DNA of 64,000 bases from Acinetobacter harbinensis (GCF_000816495.1 NZ_JXBK01000001.1:1163400-1227399); one strand, 5' to 3'. Shown: positions 1 through 9,788, counted from the first letter of the stretch. Program-made: numbers and translations. The notes: generated by a model not told the origin, from the sequence alone.

Positions 1-1
1 A

Positions 2-580
2 TGGCTCAATGATCATTGGCAATATGTATTGGGTTTCACCAGTCAGGCCGATATTCCTTTACAGGCCTTGGCACAAGGCTATGAAGGTAAAGCCTATGCG
101 GCTGGGCTCAATTGGCAAGCCAACGAATCGACCAAAGCCGGTGCAGCTTATCAGTTGACCGATATTGATGATGGCAATAAACGTAAAGAATATTCAGCTT
201 ACTTCCAGCAACGCATTTATCAGTCACCGCATCATATTACCAGTGCCAGTTTAACGGGTTATTACGGTCAAAATGATGATGTGCCGGTAAGTTATTTTAA
301 TCCAGAAAAAAGTCACAGTGTGGAGCTGACTTTAGAGCACGATTGGATGACATGGCGCAATTATGAGCGACATTTTAATCAGCATTTTGCCGCAACCATT
401 GGTAGTTTTGGTCAAGAGGGATATTCCTCAAAACCTGTTTATAACGTGTTGTACCAACATGAGTGGCAACTTTCTCGGACTTGGAACTTAAATTATGGTC
501 TAGGTTGGGGCACTCATCCGTATGACGGTGAAGATGAAAAGAGAACATATGCAATGGTTGGTTTTGAGGGGCGTTTCTAA
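2..580 (+). CDS. pgaA: PgaA, PNAG export outer-membrane protein (3' part only)
   Basis: This is the C-terminal end of PgaA, the outer-membrane porin that exports poly-beta-1,6-N-acetylglucosamine (PNAG). The reading frame is open from the first bases of the window, so the start and the periplasmic TPR region lie outside. About 192 residues are visible. They show alternating aromatic/polar beta-strand patterns and end in a terminal Phe (EGRF), as outer-membrane barrels do. The identification rests mainly on the position directly before pgaB, pgaC and pgaD. The stop codon overlaps the pgaB start (TAATG), which indicates translational coupling. The fragment alone would only be called a barrel protein. 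Confidence 0.85.
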   Translation, partial: WLNDHWQYVLGFTSQADIPLQALAQGYEGKAYAAGLNWQANESTKAGAAYQLTDIDDGNKRKEYSAYFQQRIYQSPHHITSASLTGYYGQNDDVPVSYFNPEKSHSVELTLEHDWMTWRNYERHFNQHFAATIGSFGQEGYSSKPVYNVLYQHEWQLSRTWNLNYGLGWGTHPYDGEDEKRTYAMVGFEGRF

Positions 581-2418
581 TGAAATTATTATTAAAAAAT
601 CTATTAGCCGTATGTGTGACCAGCACCATGTTGCTGCCGATGAGCAGTTATGCAGGCAATACCAGTAAATTTGCAATCGAAAATCAAGAATATCAATTTG
701 TGACTTTAACTTTTCACGATGTCAGAGATGATGTGGCTGCGGTAGGCGACCGCGATATGTATGCCATTAGTACCAAAAATCTAGCACAGTATTTTGCTTG
801 GCTTAAACAAGAAGGTTGGAATCCGATTCGTTTGGAAGATGTGTGGCAGGCACGTGTAGCTAAAAAGCCTTTGCCGCCTAAAGCGGTATTGTTAACCTTT
901 GATGATGGTGCGCTGAGCAGTTATAACCGTGTTTTCCCTTTACTCAAACAATATGGTTATCCAGCAGTTTTTGCCATTCCAACCAGTTGGATTAATGGCA
1001 ACACCAAAGATCCATACGAAGCTTATGGCGTGGGTAATATTATGACTTGGGATCAGATGCGTGAAATGCAAAAATCAGGTTTAGCTGAGTTTGCCTCACA
1101 CTCGGATAATATGCATCATGGTATTTTAGCCAATCCACAAAAAAATATGCAACCTGCGGCCATCACCCGTGAATATTTGCCACAAACACAAAATTATGAA
1201 AGCGAGCAAGCTTATCGACACCGTGTGGTAGATGACTTAAAAAAATCTAAAGAAGTATTAAAGCAAGAGTTGGGAATTGACACGCAAACCGTCTTTTGGC
1301 CGTATGGTGCAGTGACTAAAGAAAGTGAACTGTTGGCCAATAGAGCAGGTTTGCCGATGTCCTTTAGTTTAGGCAGCGTGTCGACCTTGGCTGATTCCGT
1401 CAAAACTTATCAACGTGCTTTGATTATGTCGAATCCGACACCAGAAATGATTCATGAGGAAATGCTGGATTTTCTGACCTATGCGCGTGCGCCTTATAAA
1501 CAAGCCAAGCGTTATGTTGCTTATGATTTATCTGAAATGGTGAGTCCAGACAACCCCAGCTTCGATGTAAAGTTAGGACAATTGCTGAATCAAGTGAATG
1601 CATTAAAAACCAATGTCATGCTGTTGAAAGTGGTGGGTGATGAAAATCACGATGGTAAAATTGATGTGGCATATTTCCCGAATCAGCAATTGCCAATGCG
1701 TCAAGACCTATTAAATCGTACAGTTTGGCAAGCGCGCACGCGTATTAGTAATCGTGTTTATGCAGAACTACCGTTAAGTTTAGAAACCAAACAGCATATC
1801 GATTTGGCAAAGCTTACCGCTGATTTGGTGAAAAATAATAGCTCGATTGAAGGTTTAATGCTAGAAACTGGCGATGAGCTTTCCTGTGCGATTGAAAATC
1901 GACAATGGGATGCCAATTGTACTGCAAAAATTGCACAGGTTTTAGACGTTAAAGAGCGCACCAAGGCACAGGCCAAGTATTACTCCAATATCAGTAATAA
2001 CTATCAAACTGCACTGAAGATGAGTGTTAACAATAAACGTCTAGAGGGTTTAAAACCGCTGCTTGAACAAAGTTTAAAATATGCTGATTTTCTCTATCTT
2101 GAGCTTGATCCAATTGAAAACCCAAGCACATTTAAGGCATTGAAAAAGCAAGTAGCACAACTTAACGATCAGCAGCAACAACATTTAATAGTCAGTTTTA
2201 CCATTAAACCCAATGCTTCAGCAAAGCAGTGGAAGCAGTATCAACGTGATTATGAGATTTTAAAGAGTCTGTCTATTCAGAAAATTGGTATTGCAGACTA
2301 TCAATTAGATATGGGTAAAAATATTCAAGAGCATCTTTATGCGCAATTGAGTGCCAATGATAGTCCTTTGAGTTATCGCAATCCCTATGAAACCAATGTT
2401 ATGAAGGGGATTAGATAA
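580..2418 (+). CDS. pgaB: PgaB, PNAG N-deacetylase with degenerate C-terminal domain
   Basis: PgaB partially de-N-acetylates PNAG in the periplasm before export. The 612-residue protein has a Sec signal peptide (about 1-25, SYA cleavage) without a convincing lipobox, whereas E. coli PgaB is a lipoprotein. The NodB-type deacetylase domain is intact: TFDDG at 106-110 supplies the catalytic Asp pair, and SHSDNMHH at 173-180 supplies the metal-binding His residues. The second half (about 310-612) aligns in outline with the E. coli hydrolase domain. The segment corresponding to GILFHDDALLSD of E. coli reads GLMLETGDELSC (425-436), so the catalytic-type HDD is gone, and the TARN motif is not recognisable. 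It overlaps pgaA and pgaC by one base on each side (TAATG). An intact copy of the missing hydrolase domain is encoded nearby at 4151-5377. Confidence 0.93.
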   Translation: MKLLLKNLLAVCVTSTMLLPMSSYAGNTSKFAIENQEYQFVTLTFHDVRDDVAAVGDRDMYAISTKNLAQYFAWLKQEGWNPIRLEDVWQARVAKKPLPPKAVLLTFDDGALSSYNRVFPLLKQYGYPAVFAIPTSWINGNTKDPYEAYGVGNIMTWDQMREMQKSGLAEFASHSDNMHHGILANPQKNMQPAAITREYLPQTQNYESEQAYRHRVVDDLKKSKEVLKQELGIDTQTVFWPYGAVTKESELLANRAGLPMSFSLGSVSTLADSVKTYQRALIMSNPTPEMIHEEMLDFLTYARAPYKQAKRYVAYDLSEMVSPDNPSFDVKLGQLLNQVNALKTNVMLLKVVGDENHDGKIDVAYFPNQQLPMRQDLLNRTVWQARTRISNRVYAELPLSLETKQHIDLAKLTADLVKNNSSIEGLMLETGDELSCAIENRQWDANCTAKIAQVLDVKERTKAQAKYYSNISNNYQTALKMSVNNKRLEGLKPLLEQSLKYADFLYLELDPIENPSTFKALKKQVAQLNDQQQQHLIVSFTIKPNASAKQWKQYQRDYEILKSLSIQKIGIADYQLDMGKNIQEHLYAQLSANDSPLSYRNPYETNVMKGIR

Positions 2419-3686
2419 TGGATAAGTTTAATTTATTGAGCTTCAGTGATTTTTATTTTGGTTTCGCTTTTTTCTATCCTTTATTTATGGCTTGGATTTG
2501 GATTGCAGGCGGACTATGGTTCTACTTAAAACATGAACGTAAGCAAAGTGTACTTCCCAAGCCGAGCGAGCATGGCTGCAGTATTATTATTCCCTGTTTT
2601 AATGAGGAAGCACAGGTTCGCGAAACCATTAAATTCGCCATGCAAACGCAGTATCCAGATTTTGAAGTGATTGCGGTGAATGATGGTAGTCAGGATCGAA
2701 CTGCTGAAATTTTAGATCAGCTGATGTTGGAATATCCAAAATTGCGTGTGGTTCATTTGGCTGAAAACCAAGGTAAAGCCTATGCACTACGTGCTGGAGC
2801 CATGGTCAGTCAACATGAATATCTGGTGTGTATTGATGGTGATGCTTTATTACATCCGCATGCGGTATTGTGGATGATGCATCATCTCACCAGTTATCCA
2901 CGTGTCGGTGCAGTGACCGGTAATCCACGTATTATTAACCGCTCTAGTATTTTGGGTAAAATTCAGGTTGGGGAGTTCTCCTCAATTATTGGCTTAATTA
3001 AGCGCGCACAGCGTACTTATGGGCGTATTTTTACCGTATCAGGGGTGATTGCAGGGTTTCGTAAAACCGCATTAGATCGCATTGGCTATTGGCGTGATGA
3101 CATGATCACTGAAGATATTGATGTGTCGTGGCGTCTACAATTTGACCATTGGGATTTGCAGTATGTGCCACGCGCACTGTGTTATATCTATATGCCAGAA
3201 ACCCTAAACGGCCTGTGGAAACAACGTCTACGCTGGGCACAAGGTGGAATTGAAGTATTATTCGCTTATTTGCCGCGTTTGTTTAATCTAAAGTTACGCC
3301 GTATGTGGCCCATTGTTATCGAGTCAATCGTTAGTGTGGTATGGGCTTACGTGATGTTTGGGATTATTGCTTTATATTTCTATGGGCTGTTTTTCTCTTT
3401 GCCGGGCGAGTGGGCAATTCAATCGCTGTTCCCGCAGTGGTACGGCATTATCTTGGGTATGACCTGTCTCATGCAGTTCTTTGTGAGTCTGTTTATTGAT
3501 AAACCGTATGATAAAGATCGCCTGTTTAGGAACTACTTTTGGGTGATTTGGTATCCATTGTTCTTCTGGATTTTAACCATGTTGACCACCATTGTGGCCT
3601 TACCGAAAACAATTTTTAAAACGCAAAAACGGGCACGTTGGATCAGTCCAGACCGTGGGTTTAGAGGAGAGTTAGAAAATGACTAA
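2418..3686 (+). CDS. pgaC: PgaC, PNAG synthase glycosyltransferase
   Basis: PgaC is the processive family 2 glycosyltransferase of the inner membrane that polymerises UDP-GlcNAc into PNAG. The 422 residues show an N-terminal membrane segment (about 10-37). The GT2 core follows, with VNDGS, the DGDA metal site, TEDID and the QRLRWAQGG (Q-x-x-R-W) motif of processive synthases. Three hydrophobic segments lie in the last 130 residues. Length and motif order match E. coli PgaC (441 residues). The start overlaps the pgaB stop by one base and the 3' end overlaps pgaD by eight bases, so all four genes form one translationally coupled operon. Confidence 0.96.
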   Translation: MDKFNLLSFSDFYFGFAFFYPLFMAWIWIAGGLWFYLKHERKQSVLPKPSEHGCSIIIPCFNEEAQVRETIKFAMQTQYPDFEVIAVNDGSQDRTAEILDQLMLEYPKLRVVHLAENQGKAYALRAGAMVSQHEYLVCIDGDALLHPHAVLWMMHHLTSYPRVGAVTGNPRIINRSSILGKIQVGEFSSIIGLIKRAQRTYGRIFTVSGVIAGFRKTALDRIGYWRDDMITEDIDVSWRLQFDHWDLQYVPRALCYIYMPETLNGLWKQRLRWAQGGIEVLFAYLPRLFNLKLRRMWPIVIESIVSVVWAYVMFGIIALYFYGLFFSLPGEWAIQSLFPQWYGIILGMTCLMQFFVSLFIDKPYDKDRLFRNYFWVIWYPLFFWILTMLTTIVALPKTIFKTQKRARWISPDRGFRGELEND

Positions 3687-4179
3687 TATGAATTCATCGG
3701 TTATTATTGAAGACGAATCTAAACTGGAACTGCCAGAGTATATCGATCGTCCTGAATACGTGCGTAATAAAAGCGTCGGTTATAGTTTACAAATAGCCGG
3801 TTGGTTTTTGTTTATGTGGTTATTTATGCCACTGCTTACCATCTTTTTTTGGTTATTTGAAGGTAAAACCATTTATCAGCAAATGATTGTGCAAGCAGAG
3901 CCGACCAGTCCTTTAAGTTTGGTACATCTTGCCACAATGATTTTGATCTTTATTGTGGTGTTACTGCTTTGGGCCACTTATAACTGGGTACGTTTCGCCG
4001 GCAAGGAGCGCCGTAGCGCTCCTGTGTCGGTGAATGAAGAACAATTGGCAATTAGCTTTAAGGTTAATCCTGTGGATATTTTAAATATGCAACAGGCCAA
4101 AAATTTAACCTTATATTATGATGAAGATGGGCGACTGGAGTTTTTTGAAACTAATCAAAGTTTGAAAAAACGACTTTAA
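3679..4179 (+). CDS. pgaD: PgaD, PNAG synthase accessory membrane protein
   Basis: PgaD is the small inner-membrane partner of PgaC; in E. coli the pair binds c-di-GMP allosterically to switch on PNAG synthesis. The 166 residues contain two strong membrane segments (about 34-58 and 76-100, ending in a WATYNWVRF motif) and a cytoplasmic C-terminal tail. It starts inside the end of pgaC. Its last 29 bases overlap the convergent gene on the other strand (4151-5377), and there is no terminator between the two. Sequence conservation of PgaD is low in general, so the assignment rests on topology and position. Confidence 0.88.
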   Translation: MTNMNSSVIIEDESKLELPEYIDRPEYVRNKSVGYSLQIAGWFLFMWLFMPLLTIFFWLFEGKTIYQQMIVQAEPTSPLSLVHLATMILIFIVVLLLWATYNWVRFAGKERRSAPVSVNEEQLAISFKVNPVDILNMQQAKNLTLYYDEDGRLEFFETNQSLKKRL

Positions 4180-5377
4180 TTTTGCTGGCGTCAGGATGTT
4201 GGCTGACAAAATCGTCAGGATAGTAACCAATATGTTTGACCCCGTGTTTTTCTAACCACTGCATTGTGTCAATTAACTCTTGAGTGGGAATTTTTTGATT
4301 ATTATGCCAATTGACTGCTTGTAGCTCGAAAATTGTACGATCCAAATTTGGGTCGTATTTTTTTGTTCGCTCAATTAAGTCTAAATAGAATTGCTGATGA
4401 TTGGTGGCTTCTTCCATATAAGGCATCGCCATGATGGCATTGTAGTCATAATATTGGTAAGTACTGGGCATGGACTGACTAAACCAATTTTCGCTTTGCG
4501 GGTTAAGCACAACCGGTGCATACATATTACGTGCTGTTAAGAGCTGGGGATTTTGTTGTTTTAAAATTTTGGTAATGCCTGCGGCAAATTGGTCCAGATA
4601 TGCAGTTTTAAATTGCGCGAATTCTAATTGTTGTGGATGATTGGGTTGATTTAAAAGCTGCTTGGCATTAAAGCCCAACGTTTGATACATTTTTTGCGCA
4701 GCAGGTGAGGCATCCTCATAATCGCTTAGGGTAATATCATCATGATACAAAATGCCATCTACTGCATTATTTTTAAGAAAATCTGAAAAAATATCTGCCA
4801 CATAGCTTAGATTTTTCGGATCAAATGGCGATACTCGAATATAGCCAGATTTCCCACCTTGCATATGCGACACATAAGACAGATTATAGTTTTTGGGAAA
4901 TTCCCATGCCATTAAAGGCAGCCATGCATAGACTTGTTGAACTTTGGTTTTGCTGCGAATTTGGTTGAGCAATATTGGAAAAAGATCATCTCTTAACGGA
5001 ATATGGCGGTTTTTAAAATACACTTGATCCGCTGAACCATTGGCATCAGGATCGGCAAAAGCTTGTAAGAAAATAGTGTTTGGTTGAATGATGTTGATAC
5101 GCTTTAACAGTTCATTAATATTGTTTTGTTGCTGCTGCTTATCTTTATCATAAATATAATCGATATCAATGTGCATGATGCGCATTTGATTAATTTTATG
5201 TACGGCTGTTTTTGAAGTGAAAGGATTGGGGTTTTTATTTTGCTCGACCACTGCATCAATCGGATGATTTTTAATTTCGACCAAACCTGCTGAACAGGCC
5301 GATAACGGTAGAGACGCTAAACTTAAATATAGGCTGGAGCATAAAATATTTTTATAAAAAGGCTTTAGATTAATCAT
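4151..5377 (-). CDS. Free-standing PgaB-type glycoside hydrolase (GH153-like) lipoprotein
   Basis: This 408-residue lipoprotein (lipobox LSAC, Cys28) corresponds to the C-terminal half of enterobacterial PgaB alone, with no deacetylase domain. Conserved stretches include FLQAFADPD (103-111), YAWLP (150-154), the catalytic-type GILYHDDITLSDYEDAS (208-224), TARNMYAP and NAIMAMPY. All match E. coli PgaB far better than the second half of the pgaB product in this operon does. The family hydrolyses partly deacetylated PNAG and helps bring the polymer to the export porin. The lipid anchor and catalytic residues missing from the operon PgaB are both present here, so the two proteins may work as a split PgaB. 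The gene converges on pgaD with a 29-base overlap. Databases may label it a PgaB-like N-deacetylase, which would mislead since the NodB fold is absent. Confidence 0.88.
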   Translation of the reverse strand: MINLKPFYKNILCSSLYLSLASLPLSACSAGLVEIKNHPIDAVVEQNKNPNPFTSKTAVHKINQMRIMHIDIDYIYDKDKQQQQNNINELLKRINIIQPNTIFLQAFADPDANGSADQVYFKNRHIPLRDDLFPILLNQIRSKTKVQQVYAWLPLMAWEFPKNYNLSYVSHMQGGKSGYIRVSPFDPKNLSYVADIFSDFLKNNAVDGILYHDDITLSDYEDASPAAQKMYQTLGFNAKQLLNQPNHPQQLEFAQFKTAYLDQFAAGITKILKQQNPQLLTARNMYAPVVLNPQSENWFSQSMPSTYQYYDYNAIMAMPYMEEATNHQQFYLDLIERTKKYDPNLDRTIFELQAVNWHNNQKIPTQELIDTMQWLEKHGVKHIGYYPDDFVSQHPDASKIKVVFSNFD

Positions 5378-5787
5378 GTTGAGTCGTACTCTTTTTTAGT
5401 GATAGAAAAAAGGATGGTTTATAAAAGGCTTAAAAATGGACTACAAAATCAGGACTTAATTGCTTAAATAGTTCGGCATAAAAATTCACCATCTGTGTAA
5501 AAGACATTAAGCTCTTTATTTTTTATTTCTGCTTATTTTAAATACAGCGGTAAATGATGACGTCTATTTATACGTTCTCATCCATGCGGCTGTATGGTTG
5601 CAGCGTATTATAAAACAAATAGACAGATTGTTTGTAAAGTGTGATTTAGTTTTTATATTTAGCATGCTGCTGAAAAATTCTATCTTTATTGTGATTTTTA
5701 TGCGGCTGGTCAATGATCTACTTTTCTGTATATAGCGCGCTGCTGTGCCTAAATCAATGGATTAGATGAGTGTGAGCAGGCTAAAAC
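5378..5787. other. Intergenic region upstream of the PNAG hydrolase gene
   Basis: About 450 bases of A+T-rich DNA separate the hydrolase lipoprotein gene (reading left) from the end of the flotillin gene. I see no convincing open frame. It should contain the promoter of the hydrolase gene. At its right end lies the terminator listed at 5788-5817. Confidence 0.5.
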
Positions 5788-5817
5788 GAAAAATGCAGCC
5801 CAAAGGCTGCATTTTTT
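5788..5817 (-). terminator. Terminator after the flotillin gene
   Basis: A 10-bp stem (AAATGCAGCC / GGCTGCATTT) with a four-base CAAA loop is flanked by A and T runs on both sides, so it can act in either direction. It lies just after the stop codon of the flotillin gene on the minus strand. Confidence 0.85.
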
Positions 5818-5831
5818 AACATCCAAACAGA

Positions 5832-7550
5832 TTAATGGGCCGCTTTAACCTGAGGCTTTAAGCTTTGCGTAAGACCATTAATATCGCCGCCTTGTATACC
5901 CAATTCATTCATCAAGCTATCAATCAGCGGTGCTTGGGTGCGATAACGCAGGGCACTATTCACCACTTGATCCGATAATGCCGTTTGTGCATGTGGTGAG
6001 GTTTCATCAGCATGTGCGGTACTGCTGCCCATACCGCCTAAGCCATTGACTTGTAAAATTTTAATTCCTTCAATATTTTCCATCGGTTTTACGCTTTCAC
6101 GGATAATCTCTGGGAGATATTTTAATAAGGCCAAGCGAATTTGCATTTCGACCTGTTCAGATGACAAGATATTATTGGCTTCATTGACCGCGCGTGTACC
6201 TTCTGCATCAACTTGATATTGTTTTTGCATCGCTTCAGCCAACAAAATTTTCGCATCTGCTTGACCTTTGGCTTTTAAGCGTTCTTTTTCTGCATCCGCT
6301 TCAGCGCCAATCCGTACCGCTTCGGCATCATCAATTGCTGCTTTTTTCCCTGCTTCGGCAGCAACGGTAATGGCAATGGCATCTTTTTCGGCAGCTTGTT
6401 TGGCTGCAACCAATTCAACCGCTTTTTGACGTTCTGCACGTTGTGTTTCACGTACGGTAATAACTTCTTCTTCTGCTTTTACCGCTTCAGCACGCGCACG
6501 ATCGGCCAATGCTTTCGCTTCAGATTCTTCACGAGATTTTTCTGCAACGGCAATGGCACGGATTTGTTCAGCCAATTCAATGGTTTTTTTCTGTTCTACT
6601 TGTGCTTGTTGAATAATTTGTGATTTTTGAATATTTTGATTTTCAACATCGCGCGCTGCGGTAATGCTTTTTAAATCCACTTCACGTTCAGCAGCAATAC
6701 GGGCTTCTTCGGCTTCACGCTTTTTCGCTGCTTCTTGGATGGCAATTTCCGCCATTTGTTCAGCTTTACGAATTGAAATTTCACGCTCTTGCTGCATTTT
6801 TGCATATTCTTCTTCACGCAAAATTTGTAAACGAGCTTGTTCTGCTTCTAGGTTTTTGGTTCGAATGGCCAGATCAGTATCTTGTTCAATATGATTGCGC
6901 TTACGGCGACGATCTTCAATAGTTTCGGTGAGCTTGGTTAAACCTTCGGCATCAAAGACATTTTGCGGATTAAAATATTTAAAGCCAGTTTGATCTAAGC
7001 CGGTTAGAGAAACTGTTTCTAGTTCTAAGCCATTTTTAAATAAATCTTCGGAGACCACTTGCTGAACTTTTTGTACAAAGTCGACGCGTTTTTCATGCAG
7101 TTCTTCCATCGCCATTTCAGCCGCGACGGCACGTAGAGAGTCGACAAATTTGCCTTCAACTAGATTTTTGAGCTCATTCGGTGACATGGTTTTTTGGCCC
7201 AAGGTTTGCGCCGCTGTCGCAATCGATTCAGCCGTAGGTTTCACGCGAACATAAAACTCTGCCATGACATCAACACGCATCCGATCGCGGGTGATGAGTG
7301 CTTGATCATCTGCGCGGCGTACTTCTAAACGTAGGGTATTCATATTTACTGGAATGGTTTCATGCAAAATAGGCAGCACAATAGCACCACCGCCTAGAAT
7401 CACTTTTTCCCCACCAAAACCGGTTCGCACAAAAGAAATTTCTTTACTCGAGCGGCGATACAGCTTAGCAATTAGCATACCGATAATGACAAACGCGGCA
7501 AAAATGACACCCGCGATAATTAAGATATTGTATAAATTTGACGTTAACAT
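5832..7550 (-). CDS. Flotillin (YqiK/FloT-like SPFH-domain membrane scaffold)
   Basis: Flotillins organise membrane microdomains and affect fluidity and protein-complex assembly. The 572-residue protein has an N-terminal membrane anchor (about 8-30). A band-7/SPFH domain follows (about 35-200; FGGEKVILGGGAIVLPILHE is typical of flotillin). Then comes a long Ala/Glu/Lys-rich coiled coil with repeated AEAE-type stretches (about 220-460). The tail contains NGLGG and a Q-rich end. It is downstream of, and 33 bases from, an NfeD-like gene, the usual partner; E. coli yqiJ-yqiK has the same order. ATG start at 7550. Confidence 0.93.
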   Translation of the reverse strand: MLTSNLYNILIIAGVIFAAFVIIGMLIAKLYRRSSKEISFVRTGFGGEKVILGGGAIVLPILHETIPVNMNTLRLEVRRADDQALITRDRMRVDVMAEFYVRVKPTAESIATAAQTLGQKTMSPNELKNLVEGKFVDSLRAVAAEMAMEELHEKRVDFVQKVQQVVSEDLFKNGLELETVSLTGLDQTGFKYFNPQNVFDAEGLTKLTETIEDRRRKRNHIEQDTDLAIRTKNLEAEQARLQILREEEYAKMQQEREISIRKAEQMAEIAIQEAAKKREAEEARIAAEREVDLKSITAARDVENQNIQKSQIIQQAQVEQKKTIELAEQIRAIAVAEKSREESEAKALADRARAEAVKAEEEVITVRETQRAERQKAVELVAAKQAAEKDAIAITVAAEAGKKAAIDDAEAVRIGAEADAEKERLKAKGQADAKILLAEAMQKQYQVDAEGTRAVNEANNILSSEQVEMQIRLALLKYLPEIIRESVKPMENIEGIKILQVNGLGGMGSSTAHADETSPHAQTALSDQVVNSALRYRTQAPLIDSLMNELGIQGGDINGLTQSLKPQVKAAH

Positions 7551-7583
7551 TGTTGTCTCAATGGTTTTATTAAAAGTAAAAAA

Positions 7584-8228
7584 TTAAAGGGTGATGGCTT
7601 GAAAACCAATTTTGGTTCTTTGGGTTAAAATGACCGATTGACCTTGTTGAAAAATTTCATCTTGTTCTGGCTCAACCATGACATAGTGCATTTGTCCAAA
7701 CTGATCCTTTACTTTGGCTTGGGCAGGAGAATTGATTTTGGCTTGACCTAAAATGATTAGCGCTGTGCGGCCAATCAATTCTTCACTATAAATAGCGGTG
7801 CTTTCATCTTGGGGCAGAATTTTAGCCAAAAGCATACTGCTATAACGCACCAAAGGCATGCTCAGAAATAAACAGGCGGGCGCAATAATCCAAGCGCTAA
7901 AAAATTGTGCGCTAAAAGAATAGAAAATATTTTGAAGAATAAAACCGCTTAAACCATAAATGGTTAAGAAAATAATCAACCAAACAAACAGTGGAATACG
8001 GCCAAGATACAACCAATCCAAAACCTGACCAAAAATACTAGATGCAGTATCTAAATTGAACGCTGTATTTGACCCAGCGCTAAAATCATCGGGTAAAAGT
8101 TGTTCTAAAAAGCCTTGTGAGCCGCCACCCAACAACAGTAAAACCAGCTCTAAAATGCCGAATAACAACATCAAGCAAATTGAAATGCTAAAAATGAGGT
8201 TGGATGGATGAGCAATGAGTTCCCACAT
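7584..8228 (-). CDS. NfeD-like / YqiJ-family membrane protein with OB fold
   Basis: This 214-residue protein has hydrophobic segments at about 10-33, 76-98 and 105-130. A C-terminal domain (about 150-214; GRTALIILGQAK..QAKVKDQFGQMHYVMVEPE) has the pattern of the OB fold in NfeD proteins. NfeD proteins pair with flotillin/SPFH proteins, and this gene directly precedes the flotillin gene in the same direction. The resemblance to E. coli YqiJ is in size, topology and position. The exact role of the OB domain is unknown. Confidence 0.85.
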   Translation of the reverse strand: MWELIAHPSNLIFSISICLMLLFGILELVLLLLGGGSQGFLEQLLPDDFSAGSNTAFNLDTASSIFGQVLDWLYLGRIPLFVWLIIFLTIYGLSGFILQNIFYSFSAQFFSAWIIAPACLFLSMPLVRYSSMLLAKILPQDESTAIYSEELIGRTALIILGQAKINSPAQAKVKDQFGQMHYVMVEPEQDEIFQQGQSVILTQRTKIGFQAITL

Positions 8229-8873
8229 TAATTTTTCTCTATATTTGTTTGAGTTGCTATGTAAGCGTTATTAATTCTTATTTACAAAATAAATTCGAGT
8301 CAAGATAGCATCCAAGCGGGGAGATGTCTAAATAAAAACGCAATTTGTCGTGTAAATCACCGCTGAATTACCTATGCAGTGTAGGGTTTTTAATCCAAAA
8401 TATACAGTACGCTTCATCTGCTTAAAAAATCTCGCACAAAAATCTCTATATAGGATTATCAAATAGATGCAAATTCACAGTAAGCCTTGTGGCCGTACTG
8501 AGGTGTTTTCAATCTTATCATTTAAATATTGTTCTCAAGCGTTGCATAGCTGTTTGTCGGCTTATTCTTGATCTTAGTGACATCCTAAAATGAGCTATAA
8601 CAGAGTACGAATTTTGAGTCAGTGGACGCGTTGATGGAGGTTTTTATCTGTTAATTTTGTATGTAGAGATAAGTCAAATTTTTATAAAAACTACTTATTT
8701 TAAACACAGTCTGAGCATCAATTGAGCTTTATCATCGGATCGTTTTTATATGATAATTTTGCATATTAATATCATAAAACAAGCAATAGTTGCGCTAACT
8801 AAATCTTTATAATGAATAAATATTTTTTTAATAAAGTGTAATCAATACACGTTGATCTGAGTTGGTGTTGTCG
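8229..8873. other. Long intergenic region between the flotillin operon and cysD
   Basis: A divergent regulatory region of about 645 bases, strongly A+T-rich, with no open frame that looks coding. A TATAAT hexamer at 8808-8813 is a possible -10 box for cysDN. A -35 match at normal spacing is poor, which would fit an activator-dependent promoter such as CysB control, but no operator could be identified by eye. The function of the remaining roughly 500 bases is not apparent. Confidence 0.4.
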
Positions 8874-9788
8874 ATGTCCATAAATGAGGAAAGACTTACT
8901 CATCTTAAACAGCTTGAAGCTGAGAGTATTCACATTATCCGTGAAGTGGCTGCCGAATTTGAAAATCCGGTCATGTTGTATTCTATTGGTAAGGATTCAG
9001 CAGTCATGCTGCATCTGGCGATGAAAGCATTTTATCCAGCCAAACTTCCCTTTCCATTATTGCATGTCGATACTGGTTGGAAGTTTAAAGAGATGATTAC
9101 CTTTCGTGACAACATGGCAAAAACCCATGGTTTCGATTTGATTGTGCATCAAAATAAAGAAGGCAAAGACGCTGGAATCAACCCATTTGATCATGGTAGT
9201 TCCAAATATACCGACATCATGAAAACCCAAGGCTTAAAACAAGCTTTAGATAAATATAAATTTGATGCCGCCTTTGGTGGCGCGCGCCGTGATGAAGAAA
9301 AATCACGTGCCAAAGAACGCGTGTATTCATTCCGTGATCATAAACATCGTTGGGATCCGAAAAACCAACGTCCTGAATTGTGGAATTTATACAACGGTAA
9401 AGTCAATCAAGGCGAAAGTATTCGTGTCTTCCCATTGTCCAATTGGACTGAACTGGATATTTGGCAATATATCTATTTGGAAAGCATTCCTTTGGTGCCG
9501 TTATATTTGGCCGCAGAACGTCCTGTAGTTGAACGCAGTGGCACTTTAATTATGGTTGATGATGAACGCATGCCACTCTTTGAGGGCGAAGTTGCACAAA
9601 TGAAATCGGTACGTTTTCGTACTTTAGGCTGTTATCCGTTAACGGGTGCGGTTGAATCCAAGGCTGATAACTTGCCAGAAATTATCCAAGAGATGTTGCT
9701 TGCCACCAGTTCAGAGCGTCAAGGTCGCATGATTGACCATGATGAAGCGGGCTCGATGGAAAAGAAAAAGCAAGAAGGTTATTTCTAA
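8874..9788 (+). CDS. cysD: CysD, sulfate adenylyltransferase small subunit
   Basis: CysD forms APS from ATP and sulfate in assimilatory sulfate reduction, driven by the GTPase CysN. The 304-residue protein follows E. coli CysD almost throughout: [13 protein letters not shown] near the start, the PP-loop [36 protein letters not shown] and the C-terminal [21 protein letters not shown] 8874 was chosen because it aligns with the E. coli N-terminus; upstream in-frame TTG/GTG codons would add only non-conserved residues. cysN follows after 49 bases. Confidence 0.96.
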   Translation: MSINEERLTHLKQLEAESIHIIREVAAEFENPVMLYSIGKDSAVMLHLAMKAFYPAKLPFPLLHVDTGWKFKEMITFRDNMAKTHGFDLIVHQNKEGKDAGINPFDHGSSKYTDIMKTQGLKQALDKYKFDAAFGGARRDEEKSRAKERVYSFRDHKHRWDPKNQRPELWNLYNGKVNQGESIRVFPLSNWTELDIWQYIYLESIPLVPLYLAAERPVVERSGTLIMVDDERMPLFEGEVAQMKSVRFRTLGCYPLTGAVESKADNLPEIIQEMLLATSSERQGRMIDHDEAGSMEKKKQEGYF

